A stretch of 10,856 nucleotides of DNA, from positions 1 to 10,856 of the forward strand of contig JAKAAL010000071.1 in the NCBI GenBank assembly GCA_021802375.1, given 5' to 3'. Of this stretch, positions 5,661-10,856 are shown piece after piece. Numbering within the stretch: position 1 is the first letter of the stretch; each line of letters opens with the position of its first letter. Made by a program: the position numbers and the translations under genes. This DNA is from Bacillota bacterium. GTDB lineage: Bacteria; Bacillota_E; Sulfobacillia; Sulfobacillales; Sulfobacillaceae. The notes under the pieces are model-generated. The model was not told the DNA's origin. It made no database searches and saw only the letters and a list, made by a program, of their open reading frames with translations.

Positions 5661-6092
5661 CTAAAATTCTTCCAACAACTGATCGTTTAAGAAGACTTGG
5701 ACGCTTAGGTTGACGGTCGCACGCAGCATCTCGGAGACACTACAGTATTTCTCCACACTAAGATGGACCGCGCGTTTGGCTTGGGCTTCGCTCAAGTCGG
5801 GCGAATGAAGGCGATACTGTAGCATAATGTGCTCGTACACCTTAGGCTCGCGCTCACGGCGGGTGCCGTCTAAATGGATGGAAAAGTCATCCAACTGCAC
5901 CCGCATCTTCTGCAGCATCAAGGCGATGTCCACACCGCTGCAGCTTCCTAGGGCCAGCAAAACCAGCTCCATCGGTCGAGGTCCCTGATTTTTTCCTCCC
6001 GATTGCAGTGGGCCGTCGATGACCACCGTATGCCCGCTCTCGGTGGAGGCCTCAAAGCAAATTCCATCTTGGTATTTCAACACGGCCTGCAT
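5661..6092 (-). CDS. OsmC/Ohr-superfamily thiol peroxidase-like protein (YhfA-like)
   Basis: OsmC/Ohr proteins are homodimeric cysteine enzymes that reduce organic hydroperoxides; the YhfA-like branch is poorly characterised. The 143 residues contain both family cysteines: Cys51 in LALGSCSGVDIALML and Cys117 in VEKYCSVSEML, plus the GPRPMELVLLALG helix entry with Arg39 and Glu42. The N-terminal strands (VLKYQDGICFEAS, GHTVVIDGP) fit the swapped beta-sheet of the fold. The start ATG has GAGGGG seven bases upstream. It sits 51 bases after the nuclease gene on the same strand and may be the tail of that operon, though it has its own clear ribosome site. The motif order GSCSGVD and KYCSVS resembles YhfA more than Ohr, so calling it a proven peroxidase would go too far. 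Confidence 0.92.
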   Translation of the reverse strand: MQAVLKYQDGICFEASTESGHTVVIDGPLQSGGKNQGPRPMELVLLALGSCSGVDIALMLQKMRVQLDDFSIHLDGTRREREPKVYEHIMLQYRLHSPDLSEAQAKRAVHLSVEKYCSVSEMLRATVNLSVQVFLNDQLLEEF

Positions 6093-6143
6093 GGTTCGTC
6101 CCCTCTTCCTTCGATGGCTAGTGCCTTGTTGATGTGATGGTGC

Positions 6144-6827
6144 TTACCGCGAAACCGCCGCTGGCATGCTCATAAACGCCGGATTGGGCTCAAACAGCGG
6201 GTGGTCTGCAATCATTTGGTCGCGTTGTTCTTCAGTGGTAAAGCAGCGTTGCCAGCGATCGCACCAACGACACCCCAGGCTAATTTCCCGTTCCGGCAGT
6301 CGTCTCGCCAGAGCGGATGCCGTGGCCGCCGCGATGCGTTGGCGCAGCCAATGGCCAAAATCGGCGTCGGGGCGAAAATAGTATTCCCGGCGCTCATCGG
6401 TTTCTCGGTTTTCAACGATCAAGCATCCTAGGCGGTAGCCGGTGAGCTCTAAATAGAGCGCCAATTGGGCCACGTGAGCGAAGAGTGGCCCCATCTGGCC
6501 TATCTGTGCAAAGCGCTCGCCGTTTACCGTTTTGAATTCGATCGCCTGCAATTCCCCCTCAACCCGCACTACCGCATCAATGCGACCGGAAACCCGGAGT
6601 TCTTCATGGCGAATGCTTTGTTCAATGGCCACGTATGGCTGCTGTTGCATCAATTCTTGTTGAAACTGGCGGTGACGACGCGAGCCTTCGTGCATGGCTT
6701 GAAGACTAACGGGATCTAAAGAACGGCCAAAACGCAGCATGTCCATCACGGCGTAGCGAAGACACATCCCCGCAAGCGATGGTGAAAACCATCGGCTAGG
6801 CTGCTTGTGGCCCGTCTTAGAGCTCAT
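6144..6827 (-). CDS. Stand-alone PD-(D/E)XK nuclease with Fe-S cluster ligands (Cas4/AddB/Dna2-like)
   Basis: RecB-type nucleases of this group degrade single- or double-stranded DNA ends with Mg2+ or Mn2+. From ATG 6827 it has 227 residues. His52 follows Gly48 (HEGSRRH), Asp84 lies in VSGRIDAVVRV, Glu97 and Lys99 in AIEFKT, and Gln121/Tyr125 in HVAQLALYLEL, giving the full H, D, ExK, QxxxY active-site set. Cys22 (SPSLAGMCLRY) plus Cys186, Cys189 and Cys195 (C-x2-C-x5-C) match the iron-sulfur staple of AddB, Cas4 and Dna2. There is no helicase domain and no CRISPR array or cas gene nearby. The start codon overlaps the stop of the UPF0173 gene as ATGA, so the two are coupled. A TTG three codons earlier would have no better ribosome site. 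Fold and metal sites are well supported; the biological role is unknown. Confidence 0.88.
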   Translation of the reverse strand: MSSKTGHKQPSRWFSPSLAGMCLRYAVMDMLRFGRSLDPVSLQAMHEGSRRHRQFQQELMQQQPYVAIEQSIRHEELRVSGRIDAVVRVEGELQAIEFKTVNGERFAQIGQMGPLFAHVAQLALYLELTGYRLGCLIVENRETDERREYYFRPDADFGHWLRQRIAAATASALARRLPEREISLGCRWCDRWQRCFTTEEQRDQMIADHPLFEPNPAFMSMPAAVSR

Positions 6828-7531
6828 TTTGGCCAACTTTCACCCGGCTCCAAGACCACCAGTTGGATATCCGTCCCCGATAACAGATCGCCAAGCTCGC
6901 TAGGGGTCCCACTTAAGCTAGGAAAGGTGCCATAATGCATGCCGATCACCGTATCTGCCTTGAGCAAGCGGGCGGCATAGGCAGCCTCTTTGGGAGCCAT
7001 GGTAAAGTGCCCCCCGATAGGCAGAAGCGCCAACTCGGGCTGATAGAGATCGTGAATCACGCTCATATCCGCGAACACATTGGTGTCGCCCGCATGATAA
7101 AAGGTAAACCCGTTTTCCAAGGTAACCACGAACCCAGCCGCCTCGCCCCCGTACACAAGACCCTTTTCGGTGGTAATTCCCGAGGAGTGGTCGGCATGCA
7201 CCATCGTAACATGTATCCCCTTGAACTCGAGCGTTCCTCCCTTGTTCATGCCCACGGTGTTCTCCACCCCTTGTTCGTTGAGATAGGTGGCGATCTCAAA
7301 ATTGGCCACCACCATAGCACCACTTTGCTTGGCCAACTTGGCCGCGCTGCCCATGTGGTCGAAATGGCCATGGCTAATTAAGATGAGATCGGCAGCGGAC
7401 AAATTTTGATACGCAGGCGGAATTTTAGGATTGCCTTCCAACCAAGGATCCATAACGATTTGCTGTCCCGTCGGCGTCTTGATTAAAAAGGTCGCATGAC
7501 CCAACCACGTAAACGTCATATTCTGACTCAT
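6824..7531 (-). CDS. UPF0173-type metal-dependent hydrolase (metallo-beta-lactamase fold)
   Basis: This is a soluble metallo-beta-lactamase-fold hydrolase of the UPF0173 group, related to UlaG; its natural substrate is not known. The 235 residues match the family length. Metal ligands are visible in order: TWLGHATFLI, DPWLEGNP, ISHGHFDHMGS (His54, His56, Asp58, His59), VHADHSSG (His112 or His115), HAGDTNVF (Asp149) and IGMHYGTFP (His199). I chose ATG 7531 because GGGAGG lies eight bases upstream; an in-frame GTG at 7567 would add 12 residues outside the family and would put that ribosome site inside the gene. The stop overlaps the start of the nuclease gene (ATGA), and the HAD gene ends 37 bases upstream. 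It is the third gene in the four-gene block. Confidence 0.94.
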   Translation of the reverse strand: MSQNMTFTWLGHATFLIKTPTGQQIVMDPWLEGNPKIPPAYQNLSAADLILISHGHFDHMGSAAKLAKQSGAMVVANFEIATYLNEQGVENTVGMNKGGTLEFKGIHVTMVHADHSSGITTEKGLVYGGEAAGFVVTLENGFTFYHAGDTNVFADMSVIHDLYQPELALLPIGGHFTMAPKEAAYAARLLKADTVIGMHYGTFPSLSGTPSELGDLLSGTDIQLVVLEPGESWPK

Positions 7532-7568
7532 TTCTCGTTCCTCCCTGATATCGAAAAATCCCCTCACT

Positions 7569-8231
7569 TCAGACCTGCTCCGTTAACCATTGGCCCACTT
7601 CTCCCCAGCCCCGGGCCACTCGCTGGGCGCCAGCCGCGCGCAGCACCTCCGCGCTAAAGGTATTGTGCAGCATACCCCATGCACTCGTCCCTGCTGCCCG
7701 CCCTGAGCGCATGTCATAGGGGCTATCCCCAATGTAGAGAGCGCGAGCGGGCTCCGTGGCAAGGCGGGCTAGACCCAATTCTACCGGCTCCGGTCCCGGC
7801 TTATGGCTCTCAGTGTCTTCCCGGGCAACGACCGTCTCGAAATATCGGCTGAGTCCGAACAGTTCCAAGCCGTGCAGAGACATGTTGCGCCGCTTCGAAG
7901 TCACAATCGCCAGTTTCACCCGGTGGGCCAACAGCCAGTCCAGCACCAGGACCACACCCGGGACGAGTCGCACCAAGCGATCGTGCTCGCGCTGATTGTG
8001 GTCGAGATATTGCTGACAAAGCTCTGCAAATCGCGCTTCATCCAAATCTGGGGCTAGTGCTCTAAGGCTGTCTTCCAAGGGCCTGCCAAAGTTTCTTAGC
8101 AGAACTTGGTCCTCGGGAACGGATCCGAGCACCCTTTGAGTGGCATGGCGCAGGCTTGCCAAGATCAGCGGAGTCGTGTCTAAGATAGTCCCGTCAAGGT
8201 CACATAACACGGCATCAAACGGAAAGTTCAT
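7569..8231 (-). CDS. HAD-superfamily phosphatase, phosphoglycolate phosphatase / PpaX-like
   Basis: These Mg2+-dependent phosphohydrolases include phosphoglycolate phosphatase (Gph) and the pyrophosphatase PpaX. From ATG 8231 there are 220 residues with all HAD motifs: CDLDGT (Asp11 nucleophile, Asp13), IVTSKRR (Thr111/Ser112), HKPGPEP (Lys144) and YIGDSPYD (Asp169, Asp173). The helical cap lies between motifs I and II (DTTPLILASLRHATQRV onward), as in class C1 caps. Which substrate it uses cannot be read from the motifs; the cap beginning and short length are PpaX-like. GTG codons at 8243 and 8240 are in frame, but the ATG overlaps the stop of the upstream dehydrogenase as ATGA and is preceded by GGTGGG, so translational coupling is likely. 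Removal of phosphoglycolate or pyrophosphate would be a housekeeping role. Confidence 0.93.
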   Translation of the reverse strand: MNFPFDAVLCDLDGTILDTTPLILASLRHATQRVLGSVPEDQVLLRNFGRPLEDSLRALAPDLDEARFAELCQQYLDHNQREHDRLVRLVPGVVLVLDWLLAHRVKLAIVTSKRRNMSLHGLELFGLSRYFETVVAREDTESHKPGPEPVELGLARLATEPARALYIGDSPYDMRSGRAAGTSAWGMLHNTFSAEVLRAAGAQRVARGWGEVGQWLTEQV

Positions 8232-9097
8232 CGGTCCCACCACATAAGATAGCTCGACTCGTCCAAATCGCCCGTTCCGCCATCGTAATGATCTTTAAGG
8301 ACCACCGCGGCTCGCTCCCCTAGAGGTATCTTTTGTTGCACTTGGCGGGCCAAGGCCACGGCTAAATTCAAGTCTTTAAGGCGGTTTTCCACGGAAAATC
8401 CTGGGGAAAAGTCTTGTCTGCGGTTGCGATCCAAGATCTTTTGCAACTCAAACGACTGGGCCGTACCGTTGGGCAGAACGTCTTCGATGGCCGCCAGCGT
8501 CAATCCTGCCCGAAGCCCCAGGCGAAGTCCTTCGGCTCCCGCCATCAGGTTCAGACAACCGACCAAATTGGAAACCAGCTTCATGGTCTGGCCTTGGCCC
8601 ACCTCGCCTACGTGAACCACGCGTTGGGCCATTCTTTGCAAAAGGGGCGTAATCTGCTCAAGCGTCAACGCCTCAGCACCTACCATAATCGTCAGCGTCG
8701 CGTTCCTTGCCCCCACATCACCGCCGGTAACCGGTGCATCACACCACTGGACCCCCCGCTCTCGCGCCGAGGACCAAAGCCTACGGGTTAACTCGGGAGA
8801 CACGGTCGAATGATCCACCACCACCCCGCCCTCGGCCATCCCGGCCAGGACGCCGTCTTCCCCTAACGCCACCGCCTCTAGGGCCTGATCATTGCTAACC
8901 ATGAGAAAACAAATCTGGCTTCCTTGAGCCGCCTCGCGGGGCACCTTGGCCACTTTAGCTCCCATTGCCGCCAAGGGCTCGGTACGAACGAGGCTGCGGT
9001 TGTACACCACGAAGCGCTCATCACCACGCATTACGTTCTTAGCCATGGCCTGGCCCATGATGCCAAGACCCACGAACCCTACCTGTTCGATCAGCAA
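8228..9097 (-). CDS. NAD(P)-dependent beta-hydroxyacid dehydrogenase (3-hydroxyisobutyrate dehydrogenase / tartronate semialdehyde reductase family)
   Basis: The family oxidises beta-hydroxyacids or reduces the matching semialdehydes with NAD(P). The 289 residues contain the Rossmann motif VGFVGLGIMGQAMAKN (Gly10, Gly12, Gly15), NRS after the second strand (which leans towards NADP), the substrate motif CDAPVTGGDVGA (119-130), the catalytic lysine Lys173 in GQTMKLVSNL, and the C-terminal FSVENRLKDLNLAVALA helix. Which acid it uses is not visible. The start is TTG (9097): AGGAGG lies five bases upstream, and no ATG occurs before the nucleotide-binding loop. The stop TGA overlaps the start of the HAD gene. 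As first gene of the block, it suggests that the block handles a small organic acid, perhaps glycolate or glyoxylate derived together with the phosphatase next to it; this pairing is inference. Confidence 0.93.
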   Translation of the reverse strand: MLIEQVGFVGLGIMGQAMAKNVMRGDERFVVYNRSLVRTEPLAAMGAKVAKVPREAAQGSQICFLMVSNDQALEAVALGEDGVLAGMAEGGVVVDHSTVSPELTRRLWSSARERGVQWCDAPVTGGDVGARNATLTIMVGAEALTLEQITPLLQRMAQRVVHVGEVGQGQTMKLVSNLVGCLNLMAGAEGLRLGLRAGLTLAAIEDVLPNGTAQSFELQKILDRNRRQDFSPGFSVENRLKDLNLAVALARQVQQKIPLGERAAVVLKDHYDGGTGDLDESSYLMWWDR

Positions 9098-9102
9098 TCT
9101 CG

Positions 9103-9108
9103 CCTCCT
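9103..9108 (-). promoter_or_regulatory. Ribosome binding site that decides a TTG start
   Basis: AGGAGG on the minus strand stands five bases before TTG 9097-9095. It is the only strong ribosome site near the dehydrogenase N-terminus and settles the start in the absence of an early ATG. Confidence 0.8.
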
Positions 9109-9262
9109 GAGATTATCTTACCAGTTTTGTGGAAGCCTCAAGCTACCAAATCGCCACGTCTCTCGGCCAAGGAGCTAAAGATGAAAACAGGGTGAGCGCT
9201 TTCGGTCTTGGTGCCTCCGTCAAGCATTTCCTTTCTGAGGGGTGCCCTACTCGATCCCCATG

Positions 9263-9307
9263 CTCTATCCCATCTTCGCATCTTCGCATCTTCCATCAAG
9301 GATAGAG
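9263..9307. repeat. Three tandem 8-mers enclosed by a perfect 8-bp inverted repeat
   Basis: CTCTATCC (9263-9270) and GGATAGAG (9300-9307) are exact reverse complements. Between them lie CATCTTCG, CATCTTCG and CATCTTCC (9271-9294), a tandem repeat with period 8. It sits 61 bases before the DUF1540 start, in the gap between the divergent dehydrogenase and DUF1540 genes. It could be an operator with multiple protein contacts or an mRNA stem with a repeat loop; no known motif matches. Confidence 0.6.
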
Positions 9308-9367
9308 GTCGCTGCTCTGGGTCAAACTAGCCTCGCACCCGCAGCTTGGCGAAGGGAGAAATGCGTC

Positions 9368-9580
9368 ATGCCATCCGAACTAGAGGTCCGTTGCACCGTG
9401 AGCAATTGCTATTTTTGGCAGCTGGAAAACTTTTGTGGTGCGGATCAAATCTTGATCACCTCCGACCATGAGGTGTCCCAGGCGACTCAAAATATGCAAA
9501 GTTCCGGGATAAGCGCCATGGTCGAAACCCCGGTGGCTGCCAGTCGCGTCACGTGCTGTCAGACCTTTCAACCGGCATAA
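9368..9580 (+). CDS. DUF1540 small cysteine-rich protein
   Basis: The 70-residue product matches the DUF1540 pattern of Bacillota: EVRCTVSNCYFW, then ENFCGADQILITSD, and a C-terminal TCCQTFQP. Cysteines are at 9, 14, 23, 63 and 64; the spacing suggests metal binding, but no function is established for the domain. A stretch of about 28 residues between ITSD and the last cysteines is low in conserved features. ATG 9368 has GAAGGGAG nine bases upstream, which sets the start; the same frame is open back to 9242, but that part looks non-coding and contains the tandem repeat. It is the only plus-strand gene between two minus-strand units and converges on argH. DUF1540 genes are common in spore formers, which fits the SASP-like gene elsewhere in the window. 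Confidence 0.88.
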   Translation: MPSELEVRCTVSNCYFWQLENFCGADQILITSDHEVSQATQNMQSSGISAMVETPVAASRVTCCQTFQPA

Positions 9581-9605
9581 AAAGGGGACCGGTGACCCGG
9601 TCCCC
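9579..9605 (-). terminator. Rho-independent terminator of argH
   Basis: On the minus strand GGGGACCGG, loop GTCA and CCGGTCCCC form a perfect 9-bp GC-rich stem directly followed by TTTTT. It starts about a dozen bases past the argH stop codon. In the plus direction the stem is preceded by the A-run and followed by C-rich sequence, so it is a poor terminator for the DUF1540 gene, although the hairpin would still form at that transcript's end. Confidence 0.92.
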
Positions 9606-9616
9606 CTTCCCCAGGC

Positions 9617-10856
9617 TCAGCGGTGCGCTATAGCCGCCAGTCTCTGTTTGGCCAGGGCTATTTGACGTTTGACCGAATCGGGGGCCGTGCCTAACGACTG
9701 CCTTCGAGCTTCCACTAAATAGGGCGGCGACAGGGTCTCAATCTCGCCTCGGCTGACCCCGGGCAAATGGCTTTTTAGCTCCTCGTCGCTAATCTCAGCA
9801 AAACTGCGTCCACTGCCTTCCAGCTTGCCCACCACCAGGCCCACATGATGATACGCCTCGCGAAACGGCATTCCCCGTTTGACCAGCAAGTCGGCAATGT
9901 CCGTCGCTCCCGTGTAGTCACGCCCTAAGCGGTGCGAAATGCGCTCCCGGTCGATTACCAGCGTCTCCAGCATGCCTCTTGCCACCGGCAACAGGGCGGA
10001 TAGAGTGTCTACGGTATCGAACACCGCCTCTTTGTCCTCTTGCATATCCGAATGGTAGGCCAAGGGCAAGCCCTTCATGACCGTCAAGAGCGCCATGAGA
10101 TTTCCCGTGAGCCGACCGCTCTTGCCGCGCATGAGTTCCGCGACATCAGGATTCTTTTTCTGGGGCATCATCGAGGAACCGGTCGCATAGGCGTCGTCCA
10201 TATGAATATACCCAAACTCCTGGCTAGACCAAAGAATCAATTCTTCGCCTAAGCGACTGAGATGGGTAGCCAGGATGGCCGTGAGCGCCAAGAACTCGAG
10301 CAAGAAGTCGCGATCCGACACGGCATCGAGCGAATTGCGATAGACCGTGTGAAAGCCGAGCAACTCCGCCGTATACTCAGGATCGGTGGGATAGGGCGTC
10401 CCCGCCAACGCTCCGGCACCGAGCGGCGATGCATCCAAACGGCCAAGCCAGTCGTCAAGCCTTCCCAAATCTCGTTCTAACATCGCTTCATAGGCCATCC
10501 AGTGATGGGCCAATAGCACGGGTTGAGCCGCCTGCAAATGGGTATATCCCGGAATGATGACATCCCCATCCGACTCGGCCCGACCAATGAGAGCCCCTCC
10601 CAGGGCGAGAAGATCGTGCTGTAGGCTGGCGCCGACATCGCGCATATACAGGTGGATATCGAGCGCCACCTGATCATTTCGGCTGCGCGCAGTATGCAAC
10701 TTGCCCGCCACCGCTCCAATGATTTGGTAGAGATGGCCTTCCACATTCATGTGTACATCTTCCCAATCCAGGCGTGGCTCAAGCGTGCCTTGCTTCCATG
10801 CCTCGAGCACTTGGTCAAGACCGCTTTCGATGAGCAATCCCTCTTCGCCAGACAAA
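9617..10856 (-). CDS. argH: Argininosuccinate lyase, 5' end outside the window
   Basis: ArgH splits argininosuccinate into arginine and fumarate, the last step of arginine synthesis, as a cytosolic homotetramer. About 412 residues are visible. Conserved motifs are HTARSRNDQVALD, GYTHLQAAQPVLLAHH, the strand and helix around ASPLGAGALAGTPYP, and the fumarase/lyase signature GSSMMPQKKNPDVAELMRGK, whose serine loop carries the catalytic base. The C-terminus (VSRGEIETLSPPYLVEARRQ and beyond) is complete and stops with TGA. The frame is open to the window edge, where the residue is Leu from TTG, so roughly 45-55 N-terminal residues are missing by comparison with E. coli ArgH. A strong terminator follows. 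argG would be the expected upstream neighbour but lies outside. Confidence 0.97.
   Translation of the reverse strand, partial: LSGEEGLLIESGLDQVLEAWKQGTLEPRLDWEDVHMNVEGHLYQIIGAVAGKLHTARSRNDQVALDIHLYMRDVGASLQHDLLALGGALIGRAESDGDVIIPGYTHLQAAQPVLLAHHWMAYEAMLERDLGRLDDWLGRLDASPLGAGALAGTPYPTDPEYTAELLGFHTVYRNSLDAVSDRDFLLEFLALTAILATHLSRLGEELILWSSQEFGYIHMDDAYATGSSMMPQKKNPDVAELMRGKSGRLTGNLMALLTVMKGLPLAYHSDMQEDKEAVFDTVDTLSALLPVARGMLETLVIDRERISHRLGRDYTGATDIADLLVKRGMPFREAYHHVGLVVGKLEGSGRSFAEISDEELKSHLPGVSRGEIETLSPPYLVEARRQSLGTAPDSVKRQIALAKQRLAAIAHR

Noticed and set aside
5597..5663. Recurrent short GCCTA and TAAGCCGGAT-like words near gene ends (also at 97-106)
   Set aside because: Copies are few, short and inexact; not enough to call a repeat family.
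6144..6827. A cas gene belonging to a CRISPR locus
   Set aside because: No repeat-spacer array and no other cas gene is visible in the window; only the nuclease fold is Cas4-like.
9112..9141. Sigma-A-like promoter for the dehydrogenase gene (TTGAGG, 18-base spacer, GATAAT on the minus strand)
   Set aside because: The boxes look good, but transcription would start inside the AGGAGG ribosome site, so it would remove the site it should serve. It may be chance or a nearly leaderless transcript; not annotated.
9181..9195. Four-codon plus-strand mini-ORF (MKTG) with AAGGAG six bases upstream
   Set aside because: Too short to judge; a chance ribosome-like site is as likely as a leader peptide.

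Overview
The window looks like ordinary chromosome from a moderately GC-rich, spore-forming Bacillota, perhaps a Sulfobacillus-like or related deep-branching lineage. This rests on strong AGGAGG-type ribosome binding sites, frequent non-ATG starts, a DUF1540 protein, a short protein resembling the first half of an alpha/beta small acid-soluble spore protein, and haem synthesis by the glutamate-1-semialdehyde route. The taxonomic guess is inference; no rRNA or marker search was possible. Almost everything is on the minus strand. I see no CRISPR array, tRNA, rRNA or insertion sequence.

Layout, left to right. A possible minus-strand gene start lies at 1-25, then moaE (99-524), the large subunit of molybdopterin synthase. 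A plus-strand gene (761-1153) encodes a conserved uncharacterised protein whose first 40 codons look frameshifted. Then comes moaD (1286-1537, minus), the small synthase subunit, and, divergent from it by 34 bases, a plus-strand L,D-transpeptidase (1572-2195). The 3' end of the transpeptidase gene overlaps by 113 bases the 3' end of lgt (2083-2913, minus). lgt is last in a tight minus-strand set ychF - hemL - lgt (5302 down to 2083), read as ATPase, haem precursor synthesis and lipoprotein maturation. Between ychF and the next gene are a GC-rich hairpin and an extended -10 promoter.

From 9097 down to 5388 is a second minus-strand block: a beta-hydroxyacid dehydrogenase, a HAD phosphatase, a UPF0173 metallo-hydrolase, a stand-alone Cas4/AddB-like Fe-S nuclease, an OsmC-like protein and the small spore-protein-like gene. 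Two junctions are ATGA stop/start overlaps, so the first four genes look like one translationally coupled operon of mixed metabolic and DNA-processing functions. A plus-strand DUF1540 gene (9368-9580) follows, preceded by a tandem repeat inside an inverted repeat. The window ends in argH (9617-10856, minus, 5' part missing), whose transcript ends at a textbook rho-independent terminator.

The items most worth a second look are the two homopolymer-type frameshifts in the 761-1153 gene, the aspartate replacing the key histidine of Lgt, the stand-alone Fe-S nuclease in a metabolic operon, the repeat structure at 9263-9307, the divergent nucleotide-binding motifs of YchF, and the overlap of the lgt and transpeptidase genes. 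I found no convincing multi-gene novel system.
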